Counted from the first letter of the stretch, positions 37,905 to 46,831 are shown. The stretch is 64,000 bases of DNA from an uncultured Pseudomonadales bacterium (GCA_958296165.1 OY282447.1:4997154-5061153), one strand, 5' to 3'. Notes: generated from the letters alone by a model not told the origin. Translations and numbers: made by a program.

Positions 37905-40900
37905 TCAGTCTTCGGTGCCTGTGGAGACATTGGCGAGGTGGCCGGTCGGGCTCTCCAGCAAACTCATCACCGCCAGCGGGGCGTTGGAGTCCACACGCAG
38001 CCGCCACTTGCCGGCACCGTCGCCCAAGCCGCCGGCGAGGCGTCCGCCACCAGCCTCGAGCTCCGCGGACGTGAACGTGAGCGCCTGCGCCGACGGCACG
38101 GTGATCGCCACAGTGCCCGAATCGGCGCCGCCGTCGTCAATGCCAGAGATCGTCACCGAAGCCGACCGATCGCCGTTGTTGATCAGCCGCAGCTTGCTCA
38201 CTTGCCGGGCGTTGCTGCCGGGGTTGAAGAATACGACGCGATGGCTGCCGTCCGCGGCGCGGGGCGCCAAGTCGTGCATGCTGGTGATGAAACCGTCCGC
38301 CGTGCGGATGTAGGAAAGGACCTGCAGGTCCAGAGTGGACGCGAGCGCGAGGCGCCAGGCGCCTTCGCCCATGCCCACCCCGCCGGAAAGCCCTTTCACC
38401 GCGTTGCCGGCTTCCAGATCGTTGGAATTGAAATGCACCGTCTGCAGAGGACGCATCTCCAAGCGCACCGGGCCGGAACGGTTTCCCTCGTCGTCCACCG
38501 CCTCGATCGCCACCTCGCCCGAGAGGTTCGACCTGTTGATCACGCGCACGAATCCTTGCCGCGTGCCGCGCGCGGCAGGGAACAACGGCACGCGGTGCCT
38601 AGTGATGCCATCCGCCAGCGGCTCCGCATTGTCCGGCACCGTGGAAAGGTTGGTGAGGTGCCCCGTGGGGCTGTCCAGAAGGCTCATTGCCAGCCAAGGA
38701 AAGCCTCGCACGCGCAGCCGCCACTTGCCGTTGCCGTCGCCAAGGCCGTGGACATTCTCCAGCTCTTGAGCCGTGAGGGTTAGCGCACGCCCCGGCTGCA
38801 CCTCGACCGCGCCGACCATCGGGTACCACGCGCCACGATCGTCGTAGCCGCCCGTCGCCCACCTCGCCCGCTCGGCCTCCGTGTTCACCACCCGCAGGAT
38901 GCTCCGCTGCCGCGTGTTGCTCGCGGGATTGAAGGTGGGCAGCACCGCATCGGGCGCCACGTCGTGCATGGCGGTGACGAAACCGTCCTCCGTGCGCACG
39001 TAGGAGAGCACCTCGACGTCCAAGGGGGACATCACGGCCAAGCGCCAGTCGCCTGCGGTTGGGCGGCCGATGCCGGTGTCCAGGCCCTTGGCCGCGTTGC
39101 CATTCTCCAAATCCGCCGAGTTGAAGTGGACCGCCCGCCGGGCGCCCACGCCGATGCGCACGGGCCCGACGCGCACCCCGGCGTCGTCCACCGCCTCGAC
39201 GAACACCTCGCCGTCCCTGTTGCTTCGATTGACTATGCGCACGAAGCCCTCGCGATCGCCACCAGCCGCCGGGAAGTACGGCACCGCCTCGCCCGCCAGC
39301 ACCGTCACTCCGGATTCGCGCAGGCTGCCTAGGACGCTCAGCGCCTCGCCGGACAGCGGGTTGCCCCGCACGTCCACCATGGCCAGCCGATCCGCCCTCA
39401 GCAACGGTGAGATGTCTTGCACGGCGTTGTTTCGCAAATGGAGCTCCTCCAAGGCCCCAAAGCGCAACGGGGTGATGTCTGTGACTTGGTTGTCGCTCAG
39501 TTGAAGTTCAACCAGCCCAAGATTCGCCAAGGGGGATAGGTCCGAAATCGAATTGTCGGTGAGATAGAGAAAGCGCAGACTGCCCGGGAGCGCCGGCAGG
39601 TCGCGTATCGAGTTGCCGTCGAGAGCTAGCGATACAAGAGGCGTCATGTCGGCGAGCGGCGCGAAGTCTTCTATCGCGTTGTCGTCGAGCGACAGAAGAA
39701 AAAGATCCAAGCCGGCCAGCGGGCCAATGTCCGAAATGTCGTTGCCGCCCAGGTGCAGGTGGCTCAAGGATGTTAGACCCGCCAGCGGCGAGAGTTCCGC
39801 AATGAAGTTGCCACGAAGATCCAGAACCCTTAATTGCTGGAAGCCAGTTGCCAACTCGTCCAGACCGTCTAGAACCTCGATGCGGCGATTGGATGCGTCC
39901 AAGGTTCTAATATGCACCAGATCGCCCACCGTGTATGGATCGCGCACGTGATAGGAGTTCCCGGAATAATTGAGATCATTGGTCAACGCTTCCACGACGG
40001 CGGCGGCAAGGGCGGGGTCCGCTATCGCCGCAAACAACTCCGCACCGTCGCGCGCGGGATCGTCGAACAACACCTCCACGCCTCTTTGAAGCAACCTTGG
40101 GATGTCCGTCTCGATGGACTTGGCGCTCAGGGAATTCCCCTCCAGGTTGAGGTAGTCGCCATCGCCAAGTCCGGTGTTTCGCGCCAGCAGTTCCGCGTCG
40201 ACTATGTAGTTGTTATCGAGATACAGCGCCTCCAGCGATGTGAGGCCGGCCAGCGGCGCCACGTCTCGCACATGGTTCCTGGTGAGGTGCAGCCGCCTCA
40301 GGTTGGTGAGGCTCGAGAGCGGCCCCAGGTCTTCTATCCGATTGAATTCAAGGGCTAGCGACCCGAGGGACGTGAGGCCGGACAGGCCGGACAGCTCCGT
40401 CAGATCCGATATGGAGTGGTTGCCGAGGTCCAGCGACCCAAGGGATGCGAGGTGCGCCAACGGCGTCAGATCCGATATCTCGGTGCCGCTAAGGGACAAG
40501 CTGTACAGCGACTGCAGGTTCGACAGCGGCGTCAGATCCGATATCTCGGTGCCGCTAAGGGACAAGTAGGACAGCGACTGCAGGTTCGACAGCGGCGTCA
40601 GATCCGATACGGGGCACGCGGAAAGGCGCAGCCTTGTGAGCGACGTCAAGCCCGACAGCGGCGCCAGATCCGTTACCGGGTTGTTGCTGACGCTCAGCGT
40701 TGTTAGGGACCGCAGCCCCGCCAGCGGTGCCAGGTCCGTTATGCTGTTTACGTTGCGCGTTGCGCTCTCTGTATCGAGCCTTAGGGTTTCGAGCGAGTTG
40801 AGGCCCGCTAGCGGGCCCACATCCGATATGCGGTTGTTGTAGAGCCACAACGTTCTAAGCGACGTGAGGCCGGACAGCGGCGCAAGGTCGGAGACGGTGC

Positions 40901-41234
40901 CGTCTGTCGCCCCCAGTAGGTCTAGGTTGACCGCGTGCTCGATGCCCGCCAGTTGCCGAACTCCTTGTGCTTCCAATCTGCGCAGAGTCGCCATGTCACC
41001 CCGCGTGATCGGCTCGTCGGCCTCTTTCCCCAGCGCCTCTTCCACCGCTTCACGAAGGACCGCGTCGGGGACATGGACCGCCGTTTCCGAATCCGCCGCC
41101 TCGACCGCGCCAAGCGCCGGCCGGCGCTCAGCGGGAGATGGCCCGACGTCGCCACCGGTCGCGCCCGCCGCCAACGTCGTCGTAAGGAAAGCGAACAGGA
41201 GCGCAAGTACGCCTACTGGTGTTTTGGCTGACAT
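37905..41234 (-). CDS. Secreted leucine-rich-repeat protein with four Ig-like C-terminal repeats
   Basis: The product is 1109 aa. A signal peptide (about 1-24) leads to a helical cap and then some 22 SDS22/internalin-type 22-residue LRRs (pattern ISDLTPLSNLQSLxxLxLSG) between about 95 and 640, interrupted near 355-430. The last 450 residues are two tandem copies of a roughly 230-residue pair of beta domains, marked by RIVNRSN/RVINRSN, VHFNS, DVAP/DLAP, and LLDSPTGHL/LLESPTGHL. Two LRR units near residues 225-270 are almost identical in DNA, showing recent duplication. It lies 15 bp after the metalloprotease gene in one operon and is element cargo. A role in surface binding of proteins or hosts is an inference. 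Confidence 0.82.
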   Translation of the reverse strand: MSAKTPVGVLALLFAFLTTTLAAGATGGDVGPSPAERRPALGAVEAADSETAVHVPDAVLREAVEEALGKEADEPITRGDMATLRRLEAQGVRQLAGIEHAVNLDLLGATDGTVSDLAPLSGLTSLRTLWLYNNRISDVGPLAGLNSLETLRLDTESATRNVNSITDLAPLAGLRSLTTLSVSNNPVTDLAPLSGLTSLTRLRLSACPVSDLTPLSNLQSLSYLSLSGTEISDLTPLSNLQSLYSLSLSGTEISDLTPLAHLASLGSLDLGNHSISDLTELSGLSGLTSLGSLALEFNRIEDLGPLSSLTNLRRLHLTRNHVRDVAPLAGLTSLEALYLDNNYIVDAELLARNTGLGDGDYLNLEGNSLSAKSIETDIPRLLQRGVEVLFDDPARDGAELFAAIADPALAAAVVEALTNDLNYSGNSYHVRDPYTVGDLVHIRTLDASNRRIEVLDGLDELATGFQQLRVLDLRGNFIAELSPLAGLTSLSHLHLGGNDISDIGPLAGLDLFLLSLDDNAIEDFAPLADMTPLVSLALDGNSIRDLPALPGSLRFLYLTDNSISDLSPLANLGLVELQLSDNQVTDITPLRFGALEELHLRNNAVQDISPLLRADRLAMVDVRGNPLSGEALSVLGSLRESGVTVLAGEAVPYFPAAGGDREGFVRIVNRSNRDGEVFVEAVDDAGVRVGPVRIGVGARRAVHFNSADLENGNAAKGLDTGIGRPTAGDWRLAVMSPLDVEVLSYVRTEDGFVTAMHDVAPDAVLPTFNPASNTRQRSILRVVNTEAERARWATGGYDDRGAWYPMVGAVEVQPGRALTLTAQELENVHGLGDGNGKWRLRVRGFPWLAMSLLDSPTGHLTNLSTVPDNAEPLADGITRHRVPLFPAARGTRQGFVRVINRSNLSGEVAIEAVDDEGNRSGPVRLEMRPLQTVHFNSNDLEAGNAVKGLSGGVGMGEGAWRLALASTLDLQVLSYIRTADGFITSMHDLAPRAADGSHRVVFFNPGSNARQVSKLRLINNGDRSASVTISGIDDGGADSGTVAITVPSAQALTFTSAELEAGGGRLAGGLGDGAGKWRLRVDSNAPLAVMSLLESPTGHLANVSTGTED

Positions 41235-41249
41235 TCCCGTTCCGCCTTC

Positions 41250-42491
41250 CTAGCGGCTCGGCCGGAAGTTGGCGACTTGGTGGCGCATTCGATTTATGCC
41301 CTCCACGGCGTCCGCCGGCCCATCCGGCCCGCGCTCCTTTCTGAACCTCGACACGCCAAGCGATGCACCGTCAGGCGTGTACCGCCACGGTGAAGAATAG
41401 AGCGGAATGTCTCGGGCATTTTTGTTGCGACTAGAGCATTGGTCGGGATATGCCATGATCGTGCCCCAGCAGTTTGGCCCGCTCGGCTCGACGAAGCCGC
41501 TCCTGTACCAAACACCGGGGGACTCCTGTGTGAAGCGGTCGTGAGCGAGCCCCAAGTTGTGACCGATTTCATGGGCGTAAATGGAAGGGTCGTCTGCCGC
41601 GACGCTAAAAGCTCCGGGAGAGAAAGCCCGCCCACCCCCCGCTTGAGGCCCGTACCACGCGGACAAGTTGACCAGATCGGCACCCAAGGCGTCCCGCAAC
41701 GCAGGCACGCGGTCCATGTGGCCGTCATAAGGATTCCCAAGACGAATTATGTCATCAAGAGTCGTCTCCTCCTCATAGTCCACTCTCTCAGCGCCCACGA
41801 GGTTCAACGACACCAAAGCGCCGCTGCGCTCAAGAGCGTCGTTGGTGTAGGCGATGGCCATCTCGATTTGAGACTTCACTTGCGCCTCGCCGCCGGCGTA
41901 CCGCTCCCGCGCCGGCGTCCAAACGACCAGAATGTCCACCACCGAGCCGTCGTCTGCGCCGCCTTGCGCGGTTTCATTGGCCGCGTCCGAACGCAGAGCG
42001 CCGCCGCACTCGGGGCGCGGTCTGTTCGTCACGTCGCGCAAGGCATGGACGCCGCCGCCCAAATGGACGACCTCGTACGCGGCGTCCGGCGTCCAGACCG
42101 TGCCCGCCACGGCCTGCTCGTGCACCACCAGCGTCACGAATCCCGCGGCGCCGCCTTCGATGCGGCCCGACAGGGAATAGCCCCATTTGGTGAGCGCGGT
42201 TCTCTCGACGACCATGTCGAGGTCGACGTCGGTTCGCACGTTGAGCAGCAGCCGCCCGGCGCCCGAGTGTTCGACGTCGTCCCGCGCCCTGGCCAGCTCG
42301 TTGCGGGCGATCCGCACGCGCCGCTCCGACATCTCGCCGACGGGACGAGAAGCCGTGGTTCCTTGGCCGGCGACCGCCGCCCACCCCGGCGCGCCTTGCG
42401 GCGTCACCGGCAGGAAGAGGCCCGCCGCCTGCGTCCAATTCGCCAGCGCCAGCGCGACAGCGGCGAGCGCAGACCGCTTCATACATGTCAT
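41250..42491 (-). CDS. Secreted reprolysin-like (M12B-type) zinc metalloprotease
   Basis: The product is 413 aa. A signal peptide spans about residues 4-23, a propeptide-like domain extends to about 180, and a catalytic domain carries HEIGHNLGLAHD near 307-318, the HEXXHXXGXXHD metzincin motif with three zinc His. A downstream MAYPDQ segment supplies the Met-turn (IMAYP). The ATG at 42491 follows GGAGGA at 7 bp. It is co-transcribed with the LRR protein. The pair may be secreted and act together, but this is inferred only from adjacency. Confidence 0.87.
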   Translation of the reverse strand: MTCMKRSALAAVALALANWTQAAGLFLPVTPQGAPGWAAVAGQGTTASRPVGEMSERRVRIARNELARARDDVEHSGAGRLLLNVRTDVDLDMVVERTALTKWGYSLSGRIEGGAAGFVTLVVHEQAVAGTVWTPDAAYEVVHLGGGVHALRDVTNRPRPECGGALRSDAANETAQGGADDGSVVDILVVWTPARERYAGGEAQVKSQIEMAIAYTNDALERSGALVSLNLVGAERVDYEEETTLDDIIRLGNPYDGHMDRVPALRDALGADLVNLSAWYGPQAGGGRAFSPGAFSVAADDPSIYAHEIGHNLGLAHDRFTQESPGVWYRSGFVEPSGPNCWGTIMAYPDQCSSRNKNARDIPLYSSPWRYTPDGASLGVSRFRKERGPDGPADAVEGINRMRHQVANFRPSR

Positions 42492-42944
42492 TTCCCGTTC
42501 CTCCGAATCCGCTCAATGGCGGTTTCAACACCCATGCGCAACAACCTATCGCACTCGCCGTGGCAGAATCAAACGGGGTCAACAGGTTGGGTGTGCGACG
42601 TTTTGTGCGCAGGCCGGGCGGGCTGCACGTTCCGGACGCGGCGCCGGGCATCGCGGGGCGGGACGGGACGCGGTTGACGCTGGCGGCGATGTGGACGCTG
42701 GCGAGGCAGGCGCTTCTCCATCGAGGCCATGCGATTCCGCTTGACGGAAAGACAGCGCGCATGATGAAGCTGCCGACCGTCGCCGATCGGGTGGCCGCGC
42801 TCAAGCACCGCCTGCGCCAATGGCGCGCGCCATGCAGGAATCGGCCGTTCGCCATGACGTGAGGCGGCAATCCCGCGCTCGACAAATCGCGCAGCCGTTC
42901 GCGCATCGACGCTTTGCAGGCGGGAATCATAGAGAAACCAAATC
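42492..42944. other. Low-confidence region upstream of the protease, possible decayed gene
   Basis: The protease promoter must lie here. On the + strand, 42561-42862 reads as an Arg-rich frame (VNRLGVRRFVRRPGGLH..., ending AMT) without a credible start or recognisable family. It may be the eroded 5' part of the gene fragment that follows, or chance. Confidence 0.25.
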
Positions 42945-43176
42945 GTGCATCGGTGCCATGCGCATGGCGCGAAACGCCCAACAACACCAAGGTGCTGTGA
43001 CAGATTGGACTCACAACGGCCGCTACCGCCATCAAGCACTCCCGCACTTGGCGGAACTCATGCTGCTGTACGGCTTCCTGCATGTAGCAATGGGCGACGC
43101 CATGCCTTCGGCTTGGCGCTCGGAGTGGCTCGACAAGATCGCCGCTACCGCTCAAAAGGTGCGATCGGCCACGTAA
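42945..43176 (+). pseudogene. 3' fragment of a candidate HEPN-protein gene
   Basis: About 75 codons match the C-terminus of the intact protein at 51538-52791. Shared features are the ARNxQQHQG motif, ALPHLAEL, GFLHVxMGDAMPSxWR and a charged helical tail. The upstream 340 codons are absent, so this is a remnant. Orientation is opposite to the intact copy, 8.6 kb away. Confidence 0.75.
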
Positions 43177-43209
43177 CACCAATCGGGCGCTAAGCTAGCG
43201 CCACTGCGG

Positions 43210-44520
43210 CTACCGCTCCCTGAAGTCCACAACGTTGGTCGGCTTGCGTCTCCGGCGCTTGCGCGGCTTCTTAGGCGGTGTCGGCGGTGGTTCGGGCGGT
43301 TCCGGGTCTGGTTCGACGATGGCTTCGATCTCGTCGAGGTCTTCGGGTGAGCAGATGAGCGCTTGGTGAGCGAGGTCTTGCCAGCGGTCGAAGTCGCTGA
43401 TCACGCACGTGCCTGCGTGGGTCATGCATTCCATACTAACCAGGATGCGGCGCTCCTTGTCGGCGAGTTCGGCCTGCTTCTTCTCGAGGGCTTGATCCTT
43501 GCGGCGGTTGGCACGTTGGCCGCGATGCATCGACTCTGCGAGTTGGCGCGTTTGCGCTTGGAATAGGGCGAGTTCTTCAGCCGCCTTGGTGAGCTGCTCG
43601 GTTTCCGCGGCGACTTCGGCTTCGCGCTTGGCGACAGCGCCTTGAGCTTCTTCTTCGGCTCTGACCTTGCGCTCGCGCTGCGCGAGACGCTTGGCAAACT
43701 GCGCGGCCTTGCGCTGCGAGGCGGCGGTGCGCTTGGCGACTTCGCGGGCGTGGCCGATGGCGGCGGTCATCTTGTCTACGGCTTTGTGCTGCTTTTTAGA
43801 GCCGCGTTCGCCGCGCAGCAACCCAAACGGCTCGCCTGTGTGTGCGTGGCAATCGTCCTGCAGGACAGCGAGCACCTTTTTCACCGAACTCTTGGTGTGA
43901 CGCTTTGGCAGTTTCACCTTGGCGGCGCCGCGCTTGCCGTCGCCGTCAGCCTTTGCCTTTGCACGAAGGAAGTCGTCGGCGCAGAGTTCAACAGCCTGGT
44001 TGCGCGCCTTGCACCACCCCCACTCGATGCGTCCCTTCGGGTCGGTGCTGCGCGGCGACAGCACGACATGGACGTGCGGCGCGGTCTCGTCCCTGTGGTG
44101 GCTTGCGGCGACGACAAGCGAGTGTGGAAACCGCTTGCGTACCCAAGCGAGCGAGGCCGCAGCCCAAAGGTATTCCTGCTCCACCGACCAGCATTCGCCG
44201 CTTCCGTACTGTGGCGGCCCGGCAAGCAAGAATTCCACGTATGGGTCAGGTCTCTGTCCGCGTCTGCTGCGGAGCCACATCGCGCGGTCATGCCGATCGC
44301 GCTCAACTTCTTCGTCAGTGGCAGCGCCTAGGTCGACGACGCCGCGCGCGGCGGCGGCTGGGTTAAGGCCGTTGACTGCGGCCACGGTCACGTCGCTTCT
44401 CACCTGGCCGCGCGCGTGGCGGATGCGGTTGGTGGCGCCGTTGGCCTTGATCGACTCCATGTGCCACACGGTGTGGCGGTCTGCGGACTTGGTGGACTGC
44501 GCGACCATGCGGCAAATCAT
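43210..44520 (-). CDS. mob: MobV/Pre-family relaxase
   Basis: The product is 436 aa. The Mob_Pre metal-binding motif HHRDETAPHVH lies at about 140-150. The N-terminal HMESIKANG...NRIRHARGQ block matches the first conserved motif of the family. A long charged coiled-coil region (about 240-370) and a Pro/Lys/Arg-rich tail follow. MobV relaxases nick oriT and lead DNA into a helper conjugation system. Starts at 44520, 44508 and 44460 are possible; the motif alignment favours one of the first two. The oriT would normally lie just upstream, where a repeated dyad-rich block is found. Confidence 0.85.
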   Translation of the reverse strand: MICRMVAQSTKSADRHTVWHMESIKANGATNRIRHARGQVRSDVTVAAVNGLNPAAAARGVVDLGAATDEEVERDRHDRAMWLRSRRGQRPDPYVEFLLAGPPQYGSGECWSVEQEYLWAAASLAWVRKRFPHSLVVAASHHRDETAPHVHVVLSPRSTDPKGRIEWGWCKARNQAVELCADDFLRAKAKADGDGKRGAAKVKLPKRHTKSSVKKVLAVLQDDCHAHTGEPFGLLRGERGSKKQHKAVDKMTAAIGHAREVAKRTAASQRKAAQFAKRLAQRERKVRAEEEAQGAVAKREAEVAAETEQLTKAAEELALFQAQTRQLAESMHRGQRANRRKDQALEKKQAELADKERRILVSMECMTHAGTCVISDFDRWQDLAHQALICSPEDLDEIEAIVEPDPEPPEPPPTPPKKPRKRRRRKPTNVVDFRER

Positions 44521-44575
44521 GGCACAGGCGCTAGGAGCGAACCACGCAACTCACGGTATCCGCCAGCACTCTCAG
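44458..44575 (-). repeat. Relaxase 5'-end/oriT-like repeat, copy 1
   Basis: This block contains two dyads, GCCACAC-G-GTGTGGC (44463-44477) and CCATG-N8-CATGG (44505-44522), over the relaxase start. About 115 bp are nearly identical to 51052-51165 in the same orientation. Position next to a MobV gene makes it the best oriT candidate in the window. Confidence 0.55.
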
Positions 44576-44624
44576 CCGTGGCGCACGGGGCGCCCCGATG
44601 ACAATGCCGTAGGCGTTCGGCGCC

Positions 44625-44915
44625 GTGCTGGCGCTGAACATCATGCCGCACGACGTGTTCCAGTATCGTGATCGGCCTATTGACCCACACTGGCAAGCGT
44701 TGTCGGATTGCGCTAGCGCCGCGCTAAGCATCGAATCCCCCAAGGTGATTGTGGCAAGCGATGTACGGCCCGCTGTGCTCGGCCAGTACAGGTGGTACGT
44801 CTACTCGTTCGGCGCGGCATTGGGCTGGCCGGCCGGCTATCTCGTGGCCACGTTGCTCTACTTTGTCACGTTCTCCGCAGGCGGTCTCTACACCGGCCCG
44901 CTCACGGACTGGTGA
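44625..44915 (+). CDS. Small membrane protein, unknown
   Basis: The product is 96 aa (GTG at 44625; an ATG at 44643 is the alternative). A soluble first half is followed by a hydrophobic segment at about 60-85. It is first of three closely packed genes with the 22-codon and 150-aa genes that follow. No family was recognised. Confidence 0.5.
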   Translation: MLALNIMPHDVFQYRDRPIDPHWQALSDCASAALSIESPKVIVASDVRPAVLGQYRWYVYSFGAALGWPAGYLVATLLYFVTFSAGGLYTGPLTDW

Positions 44916-44918
44916 GTC

Positions 44919-44987
44919 ATGGGCGGACACGTCGGCTTCGTCGCCAGTTGCACATCCATCATCATCGCGATCCTGCGGATGAAGTGA
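44919..44987 (+). CDS. 22-residue hydrophobic peptide
   Basis: This ATG frame has 22 codons, mostly hydrophobic in its second half with an Ile-rich core and a basic C-terminal end. It starts 4 bp after the previous stop, and its TGA overlaps the next gene's ATG (TGATG at 44985-44989). Spacing on both sides is what a translated small membrane peptide in an operon would show. Confidence 0.4.
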   Translation: MGGHVGFVASCTSIIIAILRMK

Positions 44988-45439
44988 TGGGGCGCTTTGT
45001 CGCTGTCGTCGCTGTCGTCGCACTCCTGATTGGAGCCGTCGCTGTCGCTTGGCCCCTAGCCGTACTCGCGGCCATCGCTGGTGGCTACTTCGTACACAAG
45101 GGCGGATTGGAGTTGTTCAGGGCCACCAAACAAGCAGTTGCTATGGGTGTTGAGACACTCAACCTAGAAGTCGACGCTCGGAGCCGTCAATCACAGGCCG
45201 ACACCGTCGCAGAGTTGGAATCAAGTCGCATCACCGCAGCTGTAAACATCCTGCTCTGCTGCAAAGGTGTTGGTGGTTTCGGTCCCCACGGAGCAAACGA
45301 TGTCATACCACCAAGCGCGTGGACAACATCGCTCTACGAGGCGCGCCTGTCGGTCGCGTCACTAGAAATGTTTGCGGTGTACATCCACGCCAACACGACG
45401 AATGAGTACCGAGAGGTTATGCACAACTGTTCACCTTAG
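44987..45439 (+). CDS. Membrane-anchored protein, unknown
   Basis: The product is 150 aa. The first 40 residues form a Val/Ala-rich transmembrane segment, with the remainder soluble and containing a CCKGVGGFGPHG stretch. It is translationally coupled to the 22-residue peptide upstream. No family was recognised. Confidence 0.5.
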   Translation: MGRFVAVVAVVALLIGAVAVAWPLAVLAAIAGGYFVHKGGLELFRATKQAVAMGVETLNLEVDARSRQSQADTVAELESSRITAAVNILLCCKGVGGFGPHGANDVIPPSAWTTSLYEARLSVASLEMFAVYIHANTTNEYREVMHNCSP

Positions 45440-45448
45440 ATAGGAGAC

Positions 45449-45736
45449 TTGTGCCGCCAACACAGTTGGATTCAACCAAGCATCGAAGACGAAGACCGTG
45501 CAATTTGGCTTAGCCGCCAATGCGAAGTGTGGATGCAGCTCATATCATCCGAGGTCAATGTTAACGATCTGTTAGGGTGGAGTCGCGACGTCACTCAAAA
45601 ACTCCAGCATGTTGCGGGGGTCAAAACCCAAACGCCCTTGTCAGTTCTGCGCTCAGCATCACCACCAACTGGGGTGGGGGCGTGTACACTGAACGCCCTG
45701 CTTTTGGGTGCATCATGCGAGCCACCACCTTCCTAG
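45449..45736 (+). CDS. Hypothetical protein, weakly supported
   Basis: The frame is 95 codons from a TTG at 45449, close behind TAGGAG and 9 bp after the previous stop. Composition of the first 60 residues is balanced and protein-like, then becomes Pro/Ser-rich. It overlaps the next start by about 22 bp. It could be a genuine small gene or the frameshifted tail of the preceding one. Confidence 0.3.
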   Translation: MCRQHSWIQPSIEDEDRAIWLSRQCEVWMQLISSEVNVNDLLGWSRDVTQKLQHVAGVKTQTPLSVLRSASPPTGVGACTLNALLLGASCEPPPS

Positions 45737-45867
45737 TCGCGCTGGCCTTGTTGCCGGCGCTCCACGCCGGTGGCCAGACCACCACCATCGATGTGCCGCA
45801 AAGCATCTGCGTGTTCCCGACTATCGGGCAGATCAACTGCCTTTGGGGCTGGCCTAGCCACCGATGA
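45715..45867 (+). CDS. Small secreted peptide with two cysteines
   Basis: The product is 50 aa. A clear signal peptide (MRATTFLVALALLPALHAGG) is followed by about 29 residues with Cys at two positions (SICVFP and INCLWGW). Its TGA overlaps the ATG of the following paralog gene (ATGA at 45864), so the two are coupled. Confidence 0.55.
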   Translation: MRATTFLVALALLPALHAGGQTTTIDVPQSICVFPTIGQINCLWGWPSHR

Positions 45868-46310
45868 AAGCTATCAAGCGCGGGTGGCGCAGCTTGAAGA
45901 AGCTCTCAAAGGAAGACATCGCATTCGGTCTAGTGATCCTGAGTCTCATAGCGGCGCAGACAGTCGTGACCGAATTGAGCGATAGCGGTTTGTTAGACGA
46001 CATCTGCGAAGCCGCTGTTGAACGCGGCGAGACAGCCACGGTTGCCGAATACCGTGCCGATCCAGGCGCTCACGCGGACGACTTCTGTGCGCTAGCCAAG
46101 CACGAACCGCACAAGGCGGCAAAGCAACTCGACCAGAGCATCCGCCTGTCACGCAACCGTGAAACGCCCAAGCTACCGGCAGCCGAAGTTGTCTGCTGGT
46201 GGTGTGATCTAGGCGCTCCCGTACCACGACAGCCCCAAGAGCCGATCACCACAGGTGACGCTCAAGTTAGGTCGCTCCAGCTCGTGCCACAGCACTCACT
46301 GGCGCTCTGA
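45864..46310 (+). CDS. Two-cysteine-domain paralog 1, membrane-anchored
   Basis: The product is 148 aa. A basic N-terminus and one hydrophobic helix (about 18-36) replace the signal peptide seen in the two other copies. Residues 42-94 carry the shared domain (LLDDICEAAVERGETAT...ADDFCALAKHEPHKAAKQL) with C48 and C75. The following 54 residues are unrelated to the other copies and run into the intergenic repeat at 46265, so the gene may be truncated by it. Confidence 0.6.
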   Translation: MKAIKRGWRSLKKLSKEDIAFGLVILSLIAAQTVVTELSDSGLLDDICEAAVERGETATVAEYRADPGAHADDFCALAKHEPHKAAKQLDQSIRLSRNRETPKLPAAEVVCWWCDLGAPVPRQPQEPITTGDAQVRSLQLVPQHSLAL

Positions 46311-46445
46311 GCACAGCAGGGTTGGCACCAGCATCCACGCTCCTACGGAACGCGGAAACTGCCGAGTTGGAAGCCGTCGACCTACGTGCCGACGACCAAG
46401 AAACATCCCCGAAGGGCTTAAGCGGCGGGCCGGGCGGGCGCTAAT
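46265..46445 (+). repeat. Intergenic repeat family A, copy 1
   Basis: About 180 bp begins at TTAGGTCGC and ends at GGGCCGGGCGGGCG. Shared blocks with the copies at 49588 and 52885 are GGCGCTCTGAG, CCAGC(A/G)TCCACG, ACGCGGA-ACTGCCGAGTTGG, GACGACC and CCCCGAAGGG with a short hairpin, then a GC-rich end. Confidence 0.7.
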
Positions 46446-46468
46446 GTGCGCTCTTTCTCGCGCCGGCG

Positions 46469-46658
46469 CTCGTAGGCTTCGTCGAAGCGGGAGGCCGAGT
46501 ACCACGATCTCAAACGCCGCGTCGACAACGTGGCGGCGGTGTGGATGGCTGCTCAGAATCCGTATGCCGCGAAGCCGTATGCCGACGTGCTGAGAGTGCG
46601 CGGTGTGCATATCGACCGCCCGTGGCTCAAGGGAGTCATTGAGTCGCTCAACGTATGA
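46469..46658 (+). pseudogene. Possible gene remnant
   Basis: Reading in the frame that ends at TGA 46658 gives about 55 protein-like residues (EAEYHDLKRRVDNVAAVW, PYAAKPYADVLRVRG, PWLKGVIESLNV). A stop lies just upstream and there is no good start, so it looks like the 3' end of a lost gene. The family is unknown. Confidence 0.35.
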
Positions 46659-46831
46659 CAGATGGTGTCCACGCGCCATCTGCGCTCGATCCGCGAACAA
46701 GGCGATGCGGATACCCCGGCGCGAAAACGCCGTAGAGAGCGTTACAGGCGCTCTGAGAGCGTGCGCCAATTGAACCGTTGGGGCGTGGGTATGGGGTAAG
46801 GTGGTGGGTGGGCGACAACCGAGGAACAAGC

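Noticed and set aside
41974-43182. 402-codon minus frame upstream of the protease
   Set aside because: Overlaps the protease gene in another phase and is full of Arg; no signal peptide or domain is seen.
44792-44986. Upstream extension of the 150-aa membrane protein
   Set aside because: It overlaps the 96-aa gene in another frame and adds a low-quality Arg-rich leader; the ATG at 44987 is coupled to the preceding stop.
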